A stretch of DNA of 64,000 nt from Methyloprofundus sedimenti (GTDB lineage: Bacteria; Pseudomonadota; Gammaproteobacteria; Methylococcales; Methylomonadaceae), in contig NZ_LPUF01000001.1 of NCBI RefSeq assembly GCF_002072955.1, positions 890,896-954,895 of the forward strand. The letters run 5' to 3'. Both the position numbers and the translations under genes were made by a program. Positions 54,503 through 64,000 of the stretch are shown here, one piece after another. The notes beneath the pieces are model-generated. The model saw nothing but the letters and a program-made list of their open reading frames with translations. It had not been told where the DNA came from and searched no databases. The stretch's first letter is position 1, and every line of letters begins with the position of its first letter.

Positions 54503-57500
54503 ATGAAACTTCTGTATCGTCCTATTGTCATTTTTTTACTATTGGTAACGAGCAGTACTATGGCTTGGGCTGGTGACAAAGCTGAATTTTCCATCTTTCT
54601 GTTTCTTAAAGGCAGGCCCGTAAATGATGCGGAATTATTAATCAACGGTAAATCTTTTGCTGATTTTAGTGAAAGCGGAAGTGTCTTTGGTCGTCTTGCT
54701 CCGGGAAATTATCAACTGACGATCAATCGCCAGAATAAATCATTCGGTTTCGCGCTCACCTTACGCAAGAATGAAAATGTACAGGTTATTCTGACATTTC
54801 CTGAGTTTAAAGGAGAGCCGATACTGCATATAGAAAGTAATATCGCAGCAGGTACTAATATTGGCGGCAGTGCCGAAGACATGATTAAGGCCGAAAAACT
54901 CGGCGAAGGCTATATCACCGCAACAGTTGTTTCTGCAGAAACCAATAAGCCGGTTAAAGATGTACAGGTGTTTCTTAGCGGTCTAAGTGAGCGCTATAGA
55001 ACTAATGCGCAAGGAAAGTTTAAAGCCAAAGTTCCTGTCAGGGAATACAGTATTTCCTTATTGCATTCTGCTTTTAATACGCAAACTAAAGACAAGGTTG
55101 CTGTAACGAAAGACCAAACCACCGACTTAAGCTTTAAACTAACCCCTGCCGGGGTTGAACTAGCTGAGTATGTGGTTCTAGAACCTTTTCTTGCAGGCTC
55201 GGTGGCATCTGTTATTGAAGAACAAAGAACCTCGGCATCGGTGACTACGGTAATGGGTTCAGAGCAAATCAGCCGCAATGGTGATTCGGATGTGGCCAGT
55301 GCCTTAAAAAGAGCTGCAGGGTTAACAGTTGTTGGTGGACGTTTTGTTTTTATTCGTGGCCTGGGTGAGAGATATTCTTCAACACTGGTGAATGGTGCTG
55401 CGATCCCGAGTCCCGATCCGACTCGTAGGGTTGTCCCGCTGGATTTATTTCCCACCAGTTTTCTGGATAGTTTACTGGTGCAAAAATCTTATTCTGTGGA
55501 TCGGCCTGGTGAATTTGCCGGAGGCACCCTGGATATGCGTACCAAGCAGGTCCCGGAAGATTTCTTTTTGAACATTTCTGGACAAATAGGATTTATCACC
55601 GATACAACATTCTCAGATGGCTTACGCTATGATGGTGGCTCAACTGACTGGATCACTTTCGATGATGGTACGCGTAAGCTTCCTGATTCCATTGCCGCTG
55701 CAACATCCGGTGGTTCAACCTTAAAGCCGCAAACGCCATTTAATCCTGATGGGTTTACATCTAAGGAATTAGAAACCTTTGGCCAGGATTTATCTAATGT
55801 ATGGGATGTCGAACCTGAAACTATAAATCCGAATGGCCGTTTTGAAGCATCGATGGGAGATTTGTTTAATATTGGAGATTTTACTCTGGGTTATACCACT
55901 GCGACGCGCTGGAAACAGCAATGGAATACAGTCGATGAGCAAAGAAAACAATATTCATCCTCTGGTAGTGATGGTAAAGGCGGATTGATATTGACCGAGG
56001 AGTCTAATTTAAACAAAACCCTGCGTGAAACTCAGATAAATGCCTATTTAGGACTGGAAGCAAGCTATAAAGAAAATCACCGTCTGTATACAACGACCAT
56101 GTGGTTACGCCAGGCCTTTGATCAAGCGAGTATTGAACAAGGTTATAGTGAAGGCGAAACGGGTAGTCGATACACACAATTAAGGTGGACAACTAATCAA
56201 TTATTTATGCAGCAAGTTGGAGGCGATCATTTATTTCCAGAGCTGCATAATCTTAAATTCGACTGGTTATACAGTAATTCAACCGCTGATTGGGAACAGC
56301 CCAAAACAAGAGATTATCGTTACGATGAAAATCCTGATGGCTCCTACTCTTTTTCTCGTCGGGCGGACAGTAACCAGACTTCGTTTGGTCAACTAACCGA
56401 TAAGGATGCAAGCTGGCGTTTTGATATTAAACTGCCTTTTGAGTTTGATAATAATTTTGCTATCTCATTAAATAGTGGCTTTATTGACCAGCAAAAAACT
56501 CGTGAATCCTCGATCCAGCGCTTTACTTACACACCTGTTGGACCTGATGCCAGGAACCCAGCCGTACTGGCTCAGCCTTCATTGGAAGATATTTTGCAGC
56601 CTGAATATATTACTCCCGATGGTTTCCAGATCAGGGAAACAACTCGCTCGACAGATAATTATAATGCCAGCCAAGCATTGATTTCTTACTACGGCCAACT
56701 GGATATGAACTTTTTTGATAATGTTCGTCTAACCGGTGGATTGCGTTGGGAAGATAACGATATGTTTGTCGAAACTTTTGCGATATCGGGTGCTAACAGT
56801 GATCCTGTTACTACGGTAGTAAAGAGAACAGATATGCTGCCTGCTGTCGCGACTACCTGGTTTATTACTGACAAACAACAGCTCCGTGCGAGTTTTAGTC
56901 AGACGCTGTCCAGGCCCGATTTTAGAGAATTGTCCCCGGCCCCGTTTACTGATCCAAGTACTGGAAATGAAACCACGGGTAATCCCGATTTATTGCAAAC
57001 AGGGATTGATAACTATGATGCCCGTTGGGAATATTATATGTCAGCAAATGAAAACTTTTCGCTTGGATTTTTCTGGAAAAATATGACTGACCCGATAGAG
57101 ACTGTTTTTTTGCCGGGAACAGCGGGTTTATTAACCTTTCAGAATGCGGAAGCGGCCACTCTATATGGTATCGAGGTTGAAGTATTAAAAAATCTGGATA
57201 TTATTCATCCTGCTTTAGAGGACTTCTTTATAGGCAGCAACTATACCTGGTCGCAGTCTACAGTTCAATTGAGCGAAAAAAACACCGAAGCACAAACGTC
57301 TAGCAATCGTCCTTTACAAGGGCATTCACCGCATGTGTTCAATTTTCAGCTGGGTTTTGATAATGCCGATTGGGGAACACGTGCCACCTTGCTTTATAAT
57401 ATTACTGCAGAACGGATCGTCGCAGTTGGTTTATTAGGCGCACCGGATAAATATGCACAACCCTTTAATCAACTGGACTTTATTGCTACCCAGCAGATCA

Positions 57501-57634
57501 ATGACTGGTTGTCGGTAAAAATTAAAATGAAAAACCTGATTAATGATGAAGTACAAATAACACAGGGTGATAAAACGACGCGATCATTTACTATCGGACG
57601 TGAATTTACTCTGGGGATTGATCTAAGGTTTTAA
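54503..57634 (+). CDS. TonB-dependent outer-membrane receptor with CarboxypepD-reg-like N-terminus
   Basis: A 1043-residue outer-membrane beta-barrel. Signal peptide ends near TMAWA-GDK. Residues about 25-125 hold a beta-sandwich (FLKGRPVNDAELLINGKSF), 130-215 a carboxypeptidase-regulatory-like domain (GYITATVVSAETNKPVKDVQVFLSGLSERYRTNAQGKFKA), 235-345 the plug (SASVTTVMGSEQISRNGDSDVASALKRAAGLTVVGGRFVFIRGLGERYSSTLVNGAAIPSP), then the barrel, ending with aromatic GIDLRF. It is the receptor served by the TonB2 genes before it. Cargo is unknown; no siderophore or vitamin gene is nearby. Confidence 0.93.
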   Translation: MKLLYRPIVIFLLLVTSSTMAWAGDKAEFSIFLFLKGRPVNDAELLINGKSFADFSESGSVFGRLAPGNYQLTINRQNKSFGFALTLRKNENVQVILTFPEFKGEPILHIESNIAAGTNIGGSAEDMIKAEKLGEGYITATVVSAETNKPVKDVQVFLSGLSERYRTNAQGKFKAKVPVREYSISLLHSAFNTQTKDKVAVTKDQTTDLSFKLTPAGVELAEYVVLEPFLAGSVASVIEEQRTSASVTTVMGSEQISRNGDSDVASALKRAAGLTVVGGRFVFIRGLGERYSSTLVNGAAIPSPDPTRRVVPLDLFPTSFLDSLLVQKSYSVDRPGEFAGGTLDMRTKQVPEDFFLNISGQIGFITDTTFSDGLRYDGGSTDWITFDDGTRKLPDSIAAATSGGSTLKPQTPFNPDGFTSKELETFGQDLSNVWDVEPETINPNGRFEASMGDLFNIGDFTLGYTTATRWKQQWNTVDEQRKQYSSSGSDGKGGLILTEESNLNKTLRETQINAYLGLEASYKENHRLYTTTMWLRQAFDQASIEQGYSEGETGSRYTQLRWTTNQLFMQQVGGDHLFPELHNLKFDWLYSNSTADWEQPKTRDYRYDENPDGSYSFSRRADSNQTSFGQLTDKDASWRFDIKLPFEFDNNFAISLNSGFIDQQKTRESSIQRFTYTPVGPDARNPAVLAQPSLEDILQPEYITPDGFQIRETTRSTDNYNASQALISYYGQLDMNFFDNVRLTGGLRWEDNDMFVETFAISGANSDPVTTVVKRTDMLPAVATTWFITDKQQLRASFSQTLSRPDFRELSPAPFTDPSTGNETTGNPDLLQTGIDNYDARWEYYMSANENFSLGFFWKNMTDPIETVFLPGTAGLLTFQNAEAATLYGIEVEVLKNLDIIHPALEDFFIGSNYTWSQSTVQLSEKNTEAQTSSNRPLQGHSPHVFNFQLGFDNADWGTRATLLYNITAERIVAVGLLGAPDKYAQPFNQLDFIATQQINDWLSVKIKMKNLINDEVQITQGDKTTRSFTIGREFTLGIDLRF

Positions 57635-57641
57635 GTTATAT

Positions 57642-57682
57642 TTCGCGCGGCCGCTAGAAAACTGCATCCGTGGCCGCGCGAA
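57642..57682 (+). terminator. GC-rich hairpin after receptor gene
   Basis: TTCGCGCGGCC (57642-57652) pairs perfectly with GGCCGCGCGAA (57672-57682). It closes the receptor transcript; no strong T run follows, so it may also act as a bidirectional barrier to pmbA. Confidence 0.6.
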
Positions 57683-57796
57683 GTATATTAGTACGAAAAA
57701 CACAAAAAAGCAGGATGGGCATGCAGAGCATCTGCTCATCCCGCATAACTCAAGTAGACATCTTTGGGCTTGAAGGGGAGGGGCAAGCACTCAAAA

Positions 57797-59128
57797 CTAT
57801 TCTCCGGCGATCGCCATTTCTTCAATTAAAATAGAGCCGGTGCGAATATTCCCACGCAAATCTATATCATTGCCTACCGCCAAAATATGTTGATACATAT
57901 CTTTAAGGTTTCCAGCAATAGTAATTTCTTGCACAGGGTATTGAATTTCGCCATGCTCAATCCAAAAACCTGAAGCGCCTCTGGAATAGTCACCGGTAAC
58001 GGGGTTAACACCTTGACCCATTAATTCAGTGACTAGCAAGCCGGTATCCATTTGCTTGAGCAACTGGCTTAGATCTTTATCACCTGCTGTAATACATAAA
58101 TTATGCACACCACCAGCATGCCCCGTTGTTTGCATAGCCAATTTACGGGCGGAATAAGTGCTTAACAGGTAGGTATTAAGAATGCCCTCCGTAACAATAT
58201 TATTGGCTTTGGTTGCTACTCCTTCAGCGTCGTAACAGGCACTGCCCAATGCGCCTGGTAAGTGCGGCTGTTCATAAATATGGATAAAATCAGGAAAGAT
58301 TTTTGTATCCAGGCTGTCAAGTAAAAATGATGATTTACGATACACACTGCCACCACTGATAGCACCGAGAAATGAGCTGATGAGTCCGCTTGCTACTTCG
58401 GCAGAATATAGCACCGGGGATTTGCGTGTACTTAAACTACGTGCCCCAAGGCGCTGTATCGTTCTTTGCGCTGCTTTAGTGCCTACTAATTCAGCACTTT
58501 CCAGGTCTTCATGCTTACGTGCTACGCTGTACCAGTAATCGCGCTCCATATTGCCATCGCGTTCACCCAATACTGAACAACTAATGGAATGGCGGGTTGA
58601 TGCATAACCGTGTAAAAAACCTAAACTATTACCAAAGATACGTATGCCCTGATAGGTATCAACTGAGGCACCTTCAGAATTGCTAATATGCGGATGGTAA
58701 TGACGCGCGCTATCTTCGCAGTTTATGGCAAGATTAATGGCGTCTGTGGCACTAATATCCCAGGGGTGATATAGATCCAGGTCCTTAAAATCGGTGGCAA
58801 GTTTATCTGGATCGGGTAAGCCGGCATAGGGATCTTCACTCGCGTAACGCGCAATACTGCATGCGGCTGTAACGGTCTCTCTGATTGACTGGGCTGATAA
58901 ATCGGTACTACTTGCGGAGCCTTTTTTCTGACCAAAATAAACTGTTACGCCCAGACCTTGAGAGCAGTGATGTTCTATGGTTTCTACCTCACCCAGGCGA
59001 GCATTGACTGATAAACCGGTATCGACACTTAATCCAGCATCTGCAGCAGTGGCACCCTGGTTTTTAGCTTCTAGCAGTAAATCGTGAATAGTTGATTCCA
59101 GGCTGCTGATTTCTTCTTGAATTTGCAT
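57797..59128 (-). CDS. pmbA: TldE/PmbA family protein
   Basis: A 443-residue cytosolic partner of TldD. The TldD/TldE heterodimer is a proteolytic complex that trims peptides and processes modified peptides such as microcin B17. Family segments: ETIEHHCSQGLGVTVYFGQKKGSASSTDLS, ISNSEGASVDTY, YDAEGVATKANNIVTEGILNTYLLSTYSARKLAMQTTGHAG and MGQGVNPVTGDYSRGASGFWIEHGEIQYPVQEITIAGNL. It stands 166 bp from tldD; no other gene intervenes. Confidence 0.94.
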   Translation of the reverse strand: MQIQEEISSLESTIHDLLLEAKNQGATAADAGLSVDTGLSVNARLGEVETIEHHCSQGLGVTVYFGQKKGSASSTDLSAQSIRETVTAACSIARYASEDPYAGLPDPDKLATDFKDLDLYHPWDISATDAINLAINCEDSARHYHPHISNSEGASVDTYQGIRIFGNSLGFLHGYASTRHSISCSVLGERDGNMERDYWYSVARKHEDLESAELVGTKAAQRTIQRLGARSLSTRKSPVLYSAEVASGLISSFLGAISGGSVYRKSSFLLDSLDTKIFPDFIHIYEQPHLPGALGSACYDAEGVATKANNIVTEGILNTYLLSTYSARKLAMQTTGHAGGVHNLCITAGDKDLSQLLKQMDTGLLVTELMGQGVNPVTGDYSRGASGFWIEHGEIQYPVQEITIAGNLKDMYQHILAVGNDIDLRGNIRTGSILIEEMAIAGE

Positions 59129-59294
59129 AATCTATAAGAGTGTGGGCTATGCGCTACATAGTCTATAAAAATGAGAATAAGACCAAAACCACAGTTTTTA
59201 AACTGTTTCTCGAGTTTAGTTTAGGTAGGGGATACTCTCGATTTTTGTAATTTTTAGTAAAAAATATAATTCTGATACCGTCTCTGGGCCGTCA

Positions 59295-60740
59295 CTATAC
59301 GTTAGTGCCACCAACAGTCAGGGCATCAATTTTCAACGTGGGCTGACCGACACCAACCGGGACACTTTGACCTTCTTTGCCGCAAGTGCCAACACCACTG
59401 TCTAAAGCCAGGTCATTACCCACCATGCTGACACGTGTGAGTACGTCAGGGCCGTTGCCAATCAGTGTTGCTCCTTTGACTGGCCGGGTTATTTTTCCGT
59501 TTTCAATTAAATAGGCCTCGCTGGCTGAAAAAACAAATTTTCCTGAAGTTATATCGACTTGTCCGCCGCCAAAATTCTTGGCGTAAAGGCCATTTTTAAC
59601 CGATTGCAGAATTTCCTCAGGATCACTTTCGCCTGGAAGCATGTAAGTATTGGTCATACGTGGCATCGGAGTATGAGCATAGGATTCGCGTCTACCATTC
59701 CCTGTTGGCTGAACACCCATTAAACGGGCATTAAGTTTGTCCTGCATATAACCCTTGAGAATACCGTTCTCAATTAAAGTCGTGCATTGTGTGGGTGTAC
59801 CTTCATCATCAATAGACAGTGAGCCACGACGACCCTGTAAAGTGCCGTCATCAACCACGGTACATAGCGGTGAGGCGACACGTTCACCTACCCGGCCACT
59901 AAAGGCAGACGTTCCCTTACGATTAAAATCGCCTTCCAGTCCATGACCGATGGCTTCATGTAATAAAATACCTGGCCAGCCTGAACCCAGCACAACAGTC
60001 ATAGTACCTGCAGGGGCAGGTACAGCATCCAGGTTAACCAATGCCTGTCTAACCGCTTCCCGGGCATAGCCCAGTGCCCGGTCATGATCAAGGAAATAGA
60101 GATAATCAGCGCGTGCGCCACCCCCCATACTGCCTTGTTCGCGACGGCCTTTATCTTCGACAATTACACTGACATTCAAACGTACTAAAGGGCGTACGTC
60201 TCCGGCCAGTGAATCGCCCTGATTGGCAATCAGGATATGATCCTGTACTCCGACCAGGCTGATGATGACTTGTTCAATACGCGGGTCCAGTTTTCGCGTC
60301 TCGGTATCAATTCTACGTAAGAAGTCTACTTTTTCCTGATCGCTTAATGAGCTTAAGGGATTGATAGGTGTATACAGCTGCGGGTAAGATTTATGCGCGG
60401 GCATTGGCACATTTGCCGTCTGGCCCTGGCGTGCAATGGCTTGCACATTATTTACGGCGGCCAAAAGTTCGGTCAGGTCAATTTTATCACTGTAGGCAAA
60501 GCCAGTTTTTTCACCTGATAATGCACGTACACCAGCACCTTGTTCTATATTATGACTGCCTTCTTTGATAATGCCATCTTCCAGTACCCAGGATTCATAA
60601 TGGCTGGATTGAAAGTAAATGTCGCCGCTATCAACGGCACCATTTAGCAATTGATCCATTACCCGGTAAATATGACTTTCCTGTAAGCCAGTGGGGACTA
60701 ATATAGCCTGTTTGGCGGTGTGTAAAGCTGAGTTGTGCAT
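59295..60740 (-). CDS. tldD: TldD zinc metalloprotease
   Basis: A 481-residue cytosolic protease, the catalytic half of TldD/TldE. The zinc site is visible: [18 protein letters not shown] (HExxxH), with a downstream [15 protein letters not shown] segment. Other signatures: [18 protein letters not shown] and [25 protein letters not shown]-like region. It is followed 3 bp later in order by nit on the upstream side, giving the classic yhdP-nit-tldD series. Confidence 0.95.
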   Translation of the reverse strand: MHNSALHTAKQAILVPTGLQESHIYRVMDQLLNGAVDSGDIYFQSSHYESWVLEDGIIKEGSHNIEQGAGVRALSGEKTGFAYSDKIDLTELLAAVNNVQAIARQGQTANVPMPAHKSYPQLYTPINPLSSLSDQEKVDFLRRIDTETRKLDPRIEQVIISLVGVQDHILIANQGDSLAGDVRPLVRLNVSVIVEDKGRREQGSMGGGARADYLYFLDHDRALGYAREAVRQALVNLDAVPAPAGTMTVVLGSGWPGILLHEAIGHGLEGDFNRKGTSAFSGRVGERVASPLCTVVDDGTLQGRRGSLSIDDEGTPTQCTTLIENGILKGYMQDKLNARLMGVQPTGNGRRESYAHTPMPRMTNTYMLPGESDPEEILQSVKNGLYAKNFGGGQVDITSGKFVFSASEAYLIENGKITRPVKGATLIGNGPDVLTRVSMVGNDLALDSGVGTCGKEGQSVPVGVGQPTLKIDALTVGGTNV

Positions 60741-60743
60741 TAT

Positions 60744-61565
60744 TTATCCACAAATAATTTGACGGTGCTGGAGCACGGGAAAGGTTTCTCGTGTTTTACG
60801 TAAACGAACGAGATCAATATCTGCAGCAACAAAGCCTGCATTGGTTTTTAGACATTCCAGGATGCTCCCCCAGGGGTCAATGATCATACTATGACCATAA
60901 GTCTGTCGACCGTTGACATGAAATCCACCTTGATTGGGTGCAATAACATAGCATAGATTTTCTACCGCACGAGCTCTGAGTAACAACTCCCAATGAGCTG
61001 CCCCGGTTTTTTGCGTGAAAGCGGACGGGATTATCAGCACTTCCATGCCTTGTACTTGCATGTTGCGGAATAGCTCTGGAAAACGCAGGTCGTAACACAC
61101 GGCTATCCCCAGTTTACCAAAAGGGCTGTCAATAACTAAAGGCACGTTACCTTTGGAAATAGTGTCGGATTCACGGTATATCTCGTCACTTCCTGGCACG
61201 TGGACATCAAATAAATGAATTTTGTCATAACGGGCAACACGTTCACCGAGATCATTGTAGATCAGGCAAGCTGCCATAACTTTGTTGGCATTGTCTGGGT
61301 CAGCAATAGGTATGGTGCCAGCAACAATCCAGACAGCATATTTTTTTGCAGTCGTTGCTAGAAAGTCTTGAATCAGGCCGGACCCGTCTTGTTCCTTCTG
61401 CTTGATTTTATCTAATTCATGGTGTCCCATTAAAGCGAAGTTTTCTGGTAAGGCGACTAATTTTGCACCTGCCTTGACAGCTTCGCTAATTAAACGCTCG
61501 ACTTCTGTTAAATTAGAACTGATATTGGGGCTGGATGCCATTTGAATGGCGGCACATCTACTCAT
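60744..61565 (-). CDS. Nitrilase-superfamily carbon-nitrogen hydrolase
   Basis: A 273-residue cytosolic amidase. The triad is visible: Glu in VALPENFALMG, Lys in ARYDKIHLFDV and Cys in GIAVCYDLRFPELFR. Such genes beside tldD are annotated Nit/YbeM-like and probably hydrolyse deaminated glutathione or a related omega-amide, as known for Nit1 homologs; this is family inference. Between yhdP (30 bp) and tldD (3 bp), so likely in one operon. Confidence 0.88.
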   Translation of the reverse strand: MSRCAAIQMASSPNISSNLTEVERLISEAVKAGAKLVALPENFALMGHHELDKIKQKEQDGSGLIQDFLATTAKKYAVWIVAGTIPIADPDNANKVMAACLIYNDLGERVARYDKIHLFDVHVPGSDEIYRESDTISKGNVPLVIDSPFGKLGIAVCYDLRFPELFRNMQVQGMEVLIIPSAFTQKTGAAHWELLLRARAVENLCYVIAPNQGGFHVNGRQTYGHSMIIDPWGSILECLKTNAGFVAADIDLVRLRKTRETFPVLQHRQIICG

Positions 61566-61595
61566 ATAAAATCTCGAATAACGGTGGGTCTTTAT

Positions 61596-64000
61596 TTATG
61601 GCGTGGTTGTGGGGTCGTCATTTAAGACGGAGCTAAATTGGCGATTTATCGTGAAGTGTTCCCAGGTGCCTTTTATTTGATATAGCAAGCTTACGATAAG
61701 GCCACCTGGTTGTTCATTCCCAATAAAGGTTTTACTCACTGCATTAGCAACATTTCCGATAATTGTACCAGCTATTGGAAATTTAGGCAGGACTGTTGCC
61801 AGTAGGTCAATTTGTTCGCTGGCCAGGTTGGTGGAACCAGAAATATAAATTTTTGCCGGCATGGCATTAATTATCAAGTCTTTAGTTTTGACTGAGCCTT
61901 GATCGATGGCGAAATGCCCCGTTGATTCAGAAAAGCTTAAGCCTGATTCGGTAATATCAGAAAAATCAAAACTTAGACGTTTACCTAGCTTCCAAATATC
62001 CAGTGCTCCCAGAACTCGGCCTAAACCTGGGTTTACACCTAAAATACGACCGTTGCTTAGCTGGGTGTCCACTGTCCCTGACAGGATGGACTTTGAAACC
62101 TCATAAGGGGCTGCAGGCCAATTTAGAACAAAATTAAGTTCGGCTGTGGTGTCAACAATATCGTTAAAAAGCTTTGTTCTGGTTAAAAAAGTACCAAAAT
62201 CCTGACTCAGGAACTGCCCGGAAATAGAGCTGGAATTTTGCTGATTATGTTGCTGCCAGAATCCTGAGAGGGATAGGCTATTGTTCAATGAAGAAAGATC
62301 AAATTGTTTAATTGCTAAACCTTGATCAGTGGGCTGTGTTTGTAGTTTCAGTCTTCCAAGATTAGTGTTGTTCCAGTAAAGTTCCTCGCTGTTTAGCTTG
62401 ATACTGGGCAGATTTTTGACTATTAAGGATGCGCCATCGCTTTTCATGTCAATTTCTTGTAATGCAGAAAGGTCTAATTCTTTTAACGATAAACTTATAT
62501 CAGATTTGTTATTAAATTCGAGTGGTATAAAAACACTGCCACTTGCTATGGGCGAATGAATAATACCTTGCCAGTGAGGGGGGATTTTTTTGAGTTTGAT
62601 ATTCACCCTGTTTTGTAGTTTGAGTGGGTTCTCATAAGCGATATTAAAAGTATCCAGGCCTGATGGTGCAATACCAAGTTTTATTGACAGCGAGTGGATT
62701 TGCGCTTTTGGCTTGGATAAGGGCGAGAAGTGTATTGCTGTGCCGACTAAATCCGAGTTTAATTGAATAGTGCATATTTGCTCACTATTTTTCGGGAACT
62801 CAATTTGTGTATGGTAGTCAGAGCTTCCGCTAGCATAAGCCCATGCAGGGTTTGGGAATTGTTTAGCCAGTTGTTTAATGGATGTTCGTCCTGAGACCTT
62901 TGTAGATATAGCTTGATTATTACTGCTAATTTCGGCAGTTAATGGAAATCCCAGAGAAATTGCGCTGATGTGCTTGCTAAATACGCCATTTTCAGTAAAC
63001 AGAAAATCAGCTGTTATATCTGAAATAGCAAGATCTATAGGGGTAATAATAGCGCTGGCATCTTTTGTTTTGGCTTTAATATTAGCTTTCAGAGCTTGAT
63101 TGGCCAGAGGGATTTTTAGATCAACATGGATATCAGTTGAGCCTTGTATATCAACAACATCATTGATTGCAGTGACCTGATCCTTGAAGGGCGAATGCGT
63201 TAAATAAAGGACTGTATCGGATAAACTGCTTTTTATATTACCCTGAATATCTATATATTGACTCTTTCCAAAAGAGTCTATAGAAACGGTTGCATTTTGA
63301 ATTGTCGAATCATTGGCGCGGCCTTGGTGAATGTCAATATTCATGCTATCAGAAAAAAAACGCACTTGTGCAGCTACATTCTGTATGTCTTGCCAGTCAG
63401 GTGTGTAGTGTAATTCAACATCTTTAGCAGCAAATAATATTTCAAAAACACCTTTATGCTGCGCGAAAGGGTAATCGGCTAATGCTCCTCGAAGGATTAC
63501 CCCGCCTTGTTTTGCTGTGCCTTTAACAAAGGCGTGGTCTAGCCAGTCCACTACTTCGGGGTCAAGAATGCCACTGGGGAGATACTGTGGTGTGTGTGAA
63601 GCATCCAGTATATCAAAAGAGCTTTGCATACTCAGTGTAGGCTCATCCTGTTGCGGTAAAGTGAGTACAAATTTAGTACTGGTTTTAAAGTGCTCTGTAT
63701 TGAGTTCTACCAGAGGGCTGCTGATCACCCATGCATCTGAGTGCTGCCAGTGTAATTCGCCCAACGCGTGGTTAAAATCAAAAGGGTTTCTAAATAAATT
63801 GGGTGCTGCAAAATTGAGCCGGGATGAACTTATCTGAATTAGACCTTGTTGCTCAGAACCTTTGATATAGGCTTCCAGGTTATTAATACCTGGAATATTC
63901 TCCATAGGTCGGGTTTTGATGCCTGATAGCTGGGCATTAACTGCAAAGGTTTCCTGGCTTGGGTTGGAGATTAAAAGCAGGTCTTTTACTTCTCCTTCTA
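61596..64000 (-). CDS. yhdP: YhdP-family AsmA-like protein, C-terminal part
   Basis: The frame continues past the right window edge, so the N-terminal membrane anchor and roughly the first third are missing; the ATG at 63905 is internal. The visible part is a long beta-rich periplasmic protein with repeated AsmA/DUF3971-type segments (SGTVDTQLSNGRILGVNPGLGRVLGALDIWKLGKRLSFDFSDI, KIYISGSTNLASEQIDLLATVLPKFPIAGTIIGNVANAV). YhdP in E. coli is a bridge-like protein implicated in phospholipid transport to the outer membrane. The neighbour order with nit and tldD supports the call. Confidence 0.85.
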   Translation of the reverse strand, partial: EGEVKDLLLISNPSQETFAVNAQLSGIKTRPMENIPGINNLEAYIKGSEQQGLIQISSSRLNFAAPNLFRNPFDFNHALGELHWQHSDAWVISSPLVELNTEHFKTSTKFVLTLPQQDEPTLSMQSSFDILDASHTPQYLPSGILDPEVVDWLDHAFVKGTAKQGGVILRGALADYPFAQHKGVFEILFAAKDVELHYTPDWQDIQNVAAQVRFFSDSMNIDIHQGRANDSTIQNATVSIDSFGKSQYIDIQGNIKSSLSDTVLYLTHSPFKDQVTAINDVVDIQGSTDIHVDLKIPLANQALKANIKAKTKDASAIITPIDLAISDITADFLFTENGVFSKHISAISLGFPLTAEISSNNQAISTKVSGRTSIKQLAKQFPNPAWAYASGSSDYHTQIEFPKNSEQICTIQLNSDLVGTAIHFSPLSKPKAQIHSLSIKLGIAPSGLDTFNIAYENPLKLQNRVNIKLKKIPPHWQGIIHSPIASGSVFIPLEFNNKSDISLSLKELDLSALQEIDMKSDGASLIVKNLPSIKLNSEELYWNNTNLGRLKLQTQPTDQGLAIKQFDLSSLNNSLSLSGFWQQHNQQNSSSISGQFLSQDFGTFLTRTKLFNDIVDTTAELNFVLNWPAAPYEVSKSILSGTVDTQLSNGRILGVNPGLGRVLGALDIWKLGKRLSFDFSDITESGLSFSESTGHFAIDQGSVKTKDLIINAMPAKIYISGSTNLASEQIDLLATVLPKFPIAGTIIGNVANAVSKTFIGNEQPGGLIVSLLYQIKGTWEHFTINRQFSSVLNDDPTTTP

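Noticed and set aside
54994-55455. 153-codon minus-strand ORF
   Set aside because: Antisense to the receptor plug domain, no ribosome-binding site.

Overview
The window looks like a chromosomal segment of a gammaproteobacterial methanotroph of the order Methylococcales (Methylobacter-like). This is an inference from gene content: an AT-leaning genome with a block of one-carbon and serine-cycle genes (mdh, mtdA, glycerate 2-kinase, glyA, fhs next to citrate synthase), an XrtD exosortase, LapD/LapG, and the usual gammaproteobacterial yhdP-nit-tldD-pmbA group. No rRNA or other direct taxonomic marker is present.

Layout. 1-4855: the tail of an exosortase/PEP-CTERM locus (xrtD, a TPR lipoprotein, two atypical LuxR-type regulators). 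4856-8140: an insertion zone with a frameshifted transposase remnant, a 240-bp MITE, a complete IS66 element and an MFS gene cut by that IS66. 8710-14310: tRNA-Leu(CAA), queA, mfd, csiV and a small Kazal-like lipoprotein. 14456-17043: lapG and lapD on the minus strand. 17044-18990: a decayed stretch with a class V aminotransferase remnant and a REP-like hairpin. 18993-27097: citrate synthase and the serine-cycle/C1 block. 27289-39075: housekeeping and accessory genes (DsbA-like, IS30 with a second MITE copy beside it, trhA, PPTase/ggt diverging from a HAD phosphatase, VanX-like dipeptidase, KefB-like antiporter, NAD(P)-binding protein, a kinase fusion) and a group II intron 3' relic. 39573-43118: an IS110 element with a probable bridge-RNA region, an ISL3-like MITE, a serine protease with a SEC-C tail, and a possible small membrane protein. 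43189-46887: DUF2950/DUF3300 pair and a DUF3014 protein. 47140-57634: a phosphate-controlled TonB2-type uptake locus. 57797-64000: pmbA, tldD, nit, yhdP.

The most interesting system is 47140-57634. Five direct repeats of the Pho half-site, each exactly 11 bp apart, end 10 bp before a TATTCT -10 element in front of a secreted beta-helix protein. After a terminator come seven co-oriented genes: DUF3450, a TtpC-like ExbB with a periplasmic extension, ExbB, ExbD, TonB, a TPR protein and a 1043-residue TonB-dependent receptor with an N-terminal carboxypeptidase-regulatory-like domain. This reads as a dedicated energised outer-membrane importer whose secreted partner is made under phosphate starvation. 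The substrate is unknown.

The second layer of interest is mobile DNA: two copies of one MITE, each with its own 5-bp target duplication and a conserved DnaA-box sequence; a separate 145-bp MITE with an 8-bp duplication; and an IS110 element whose leader holds a long-range perfect stem of the kind expected of a bridge RNA.
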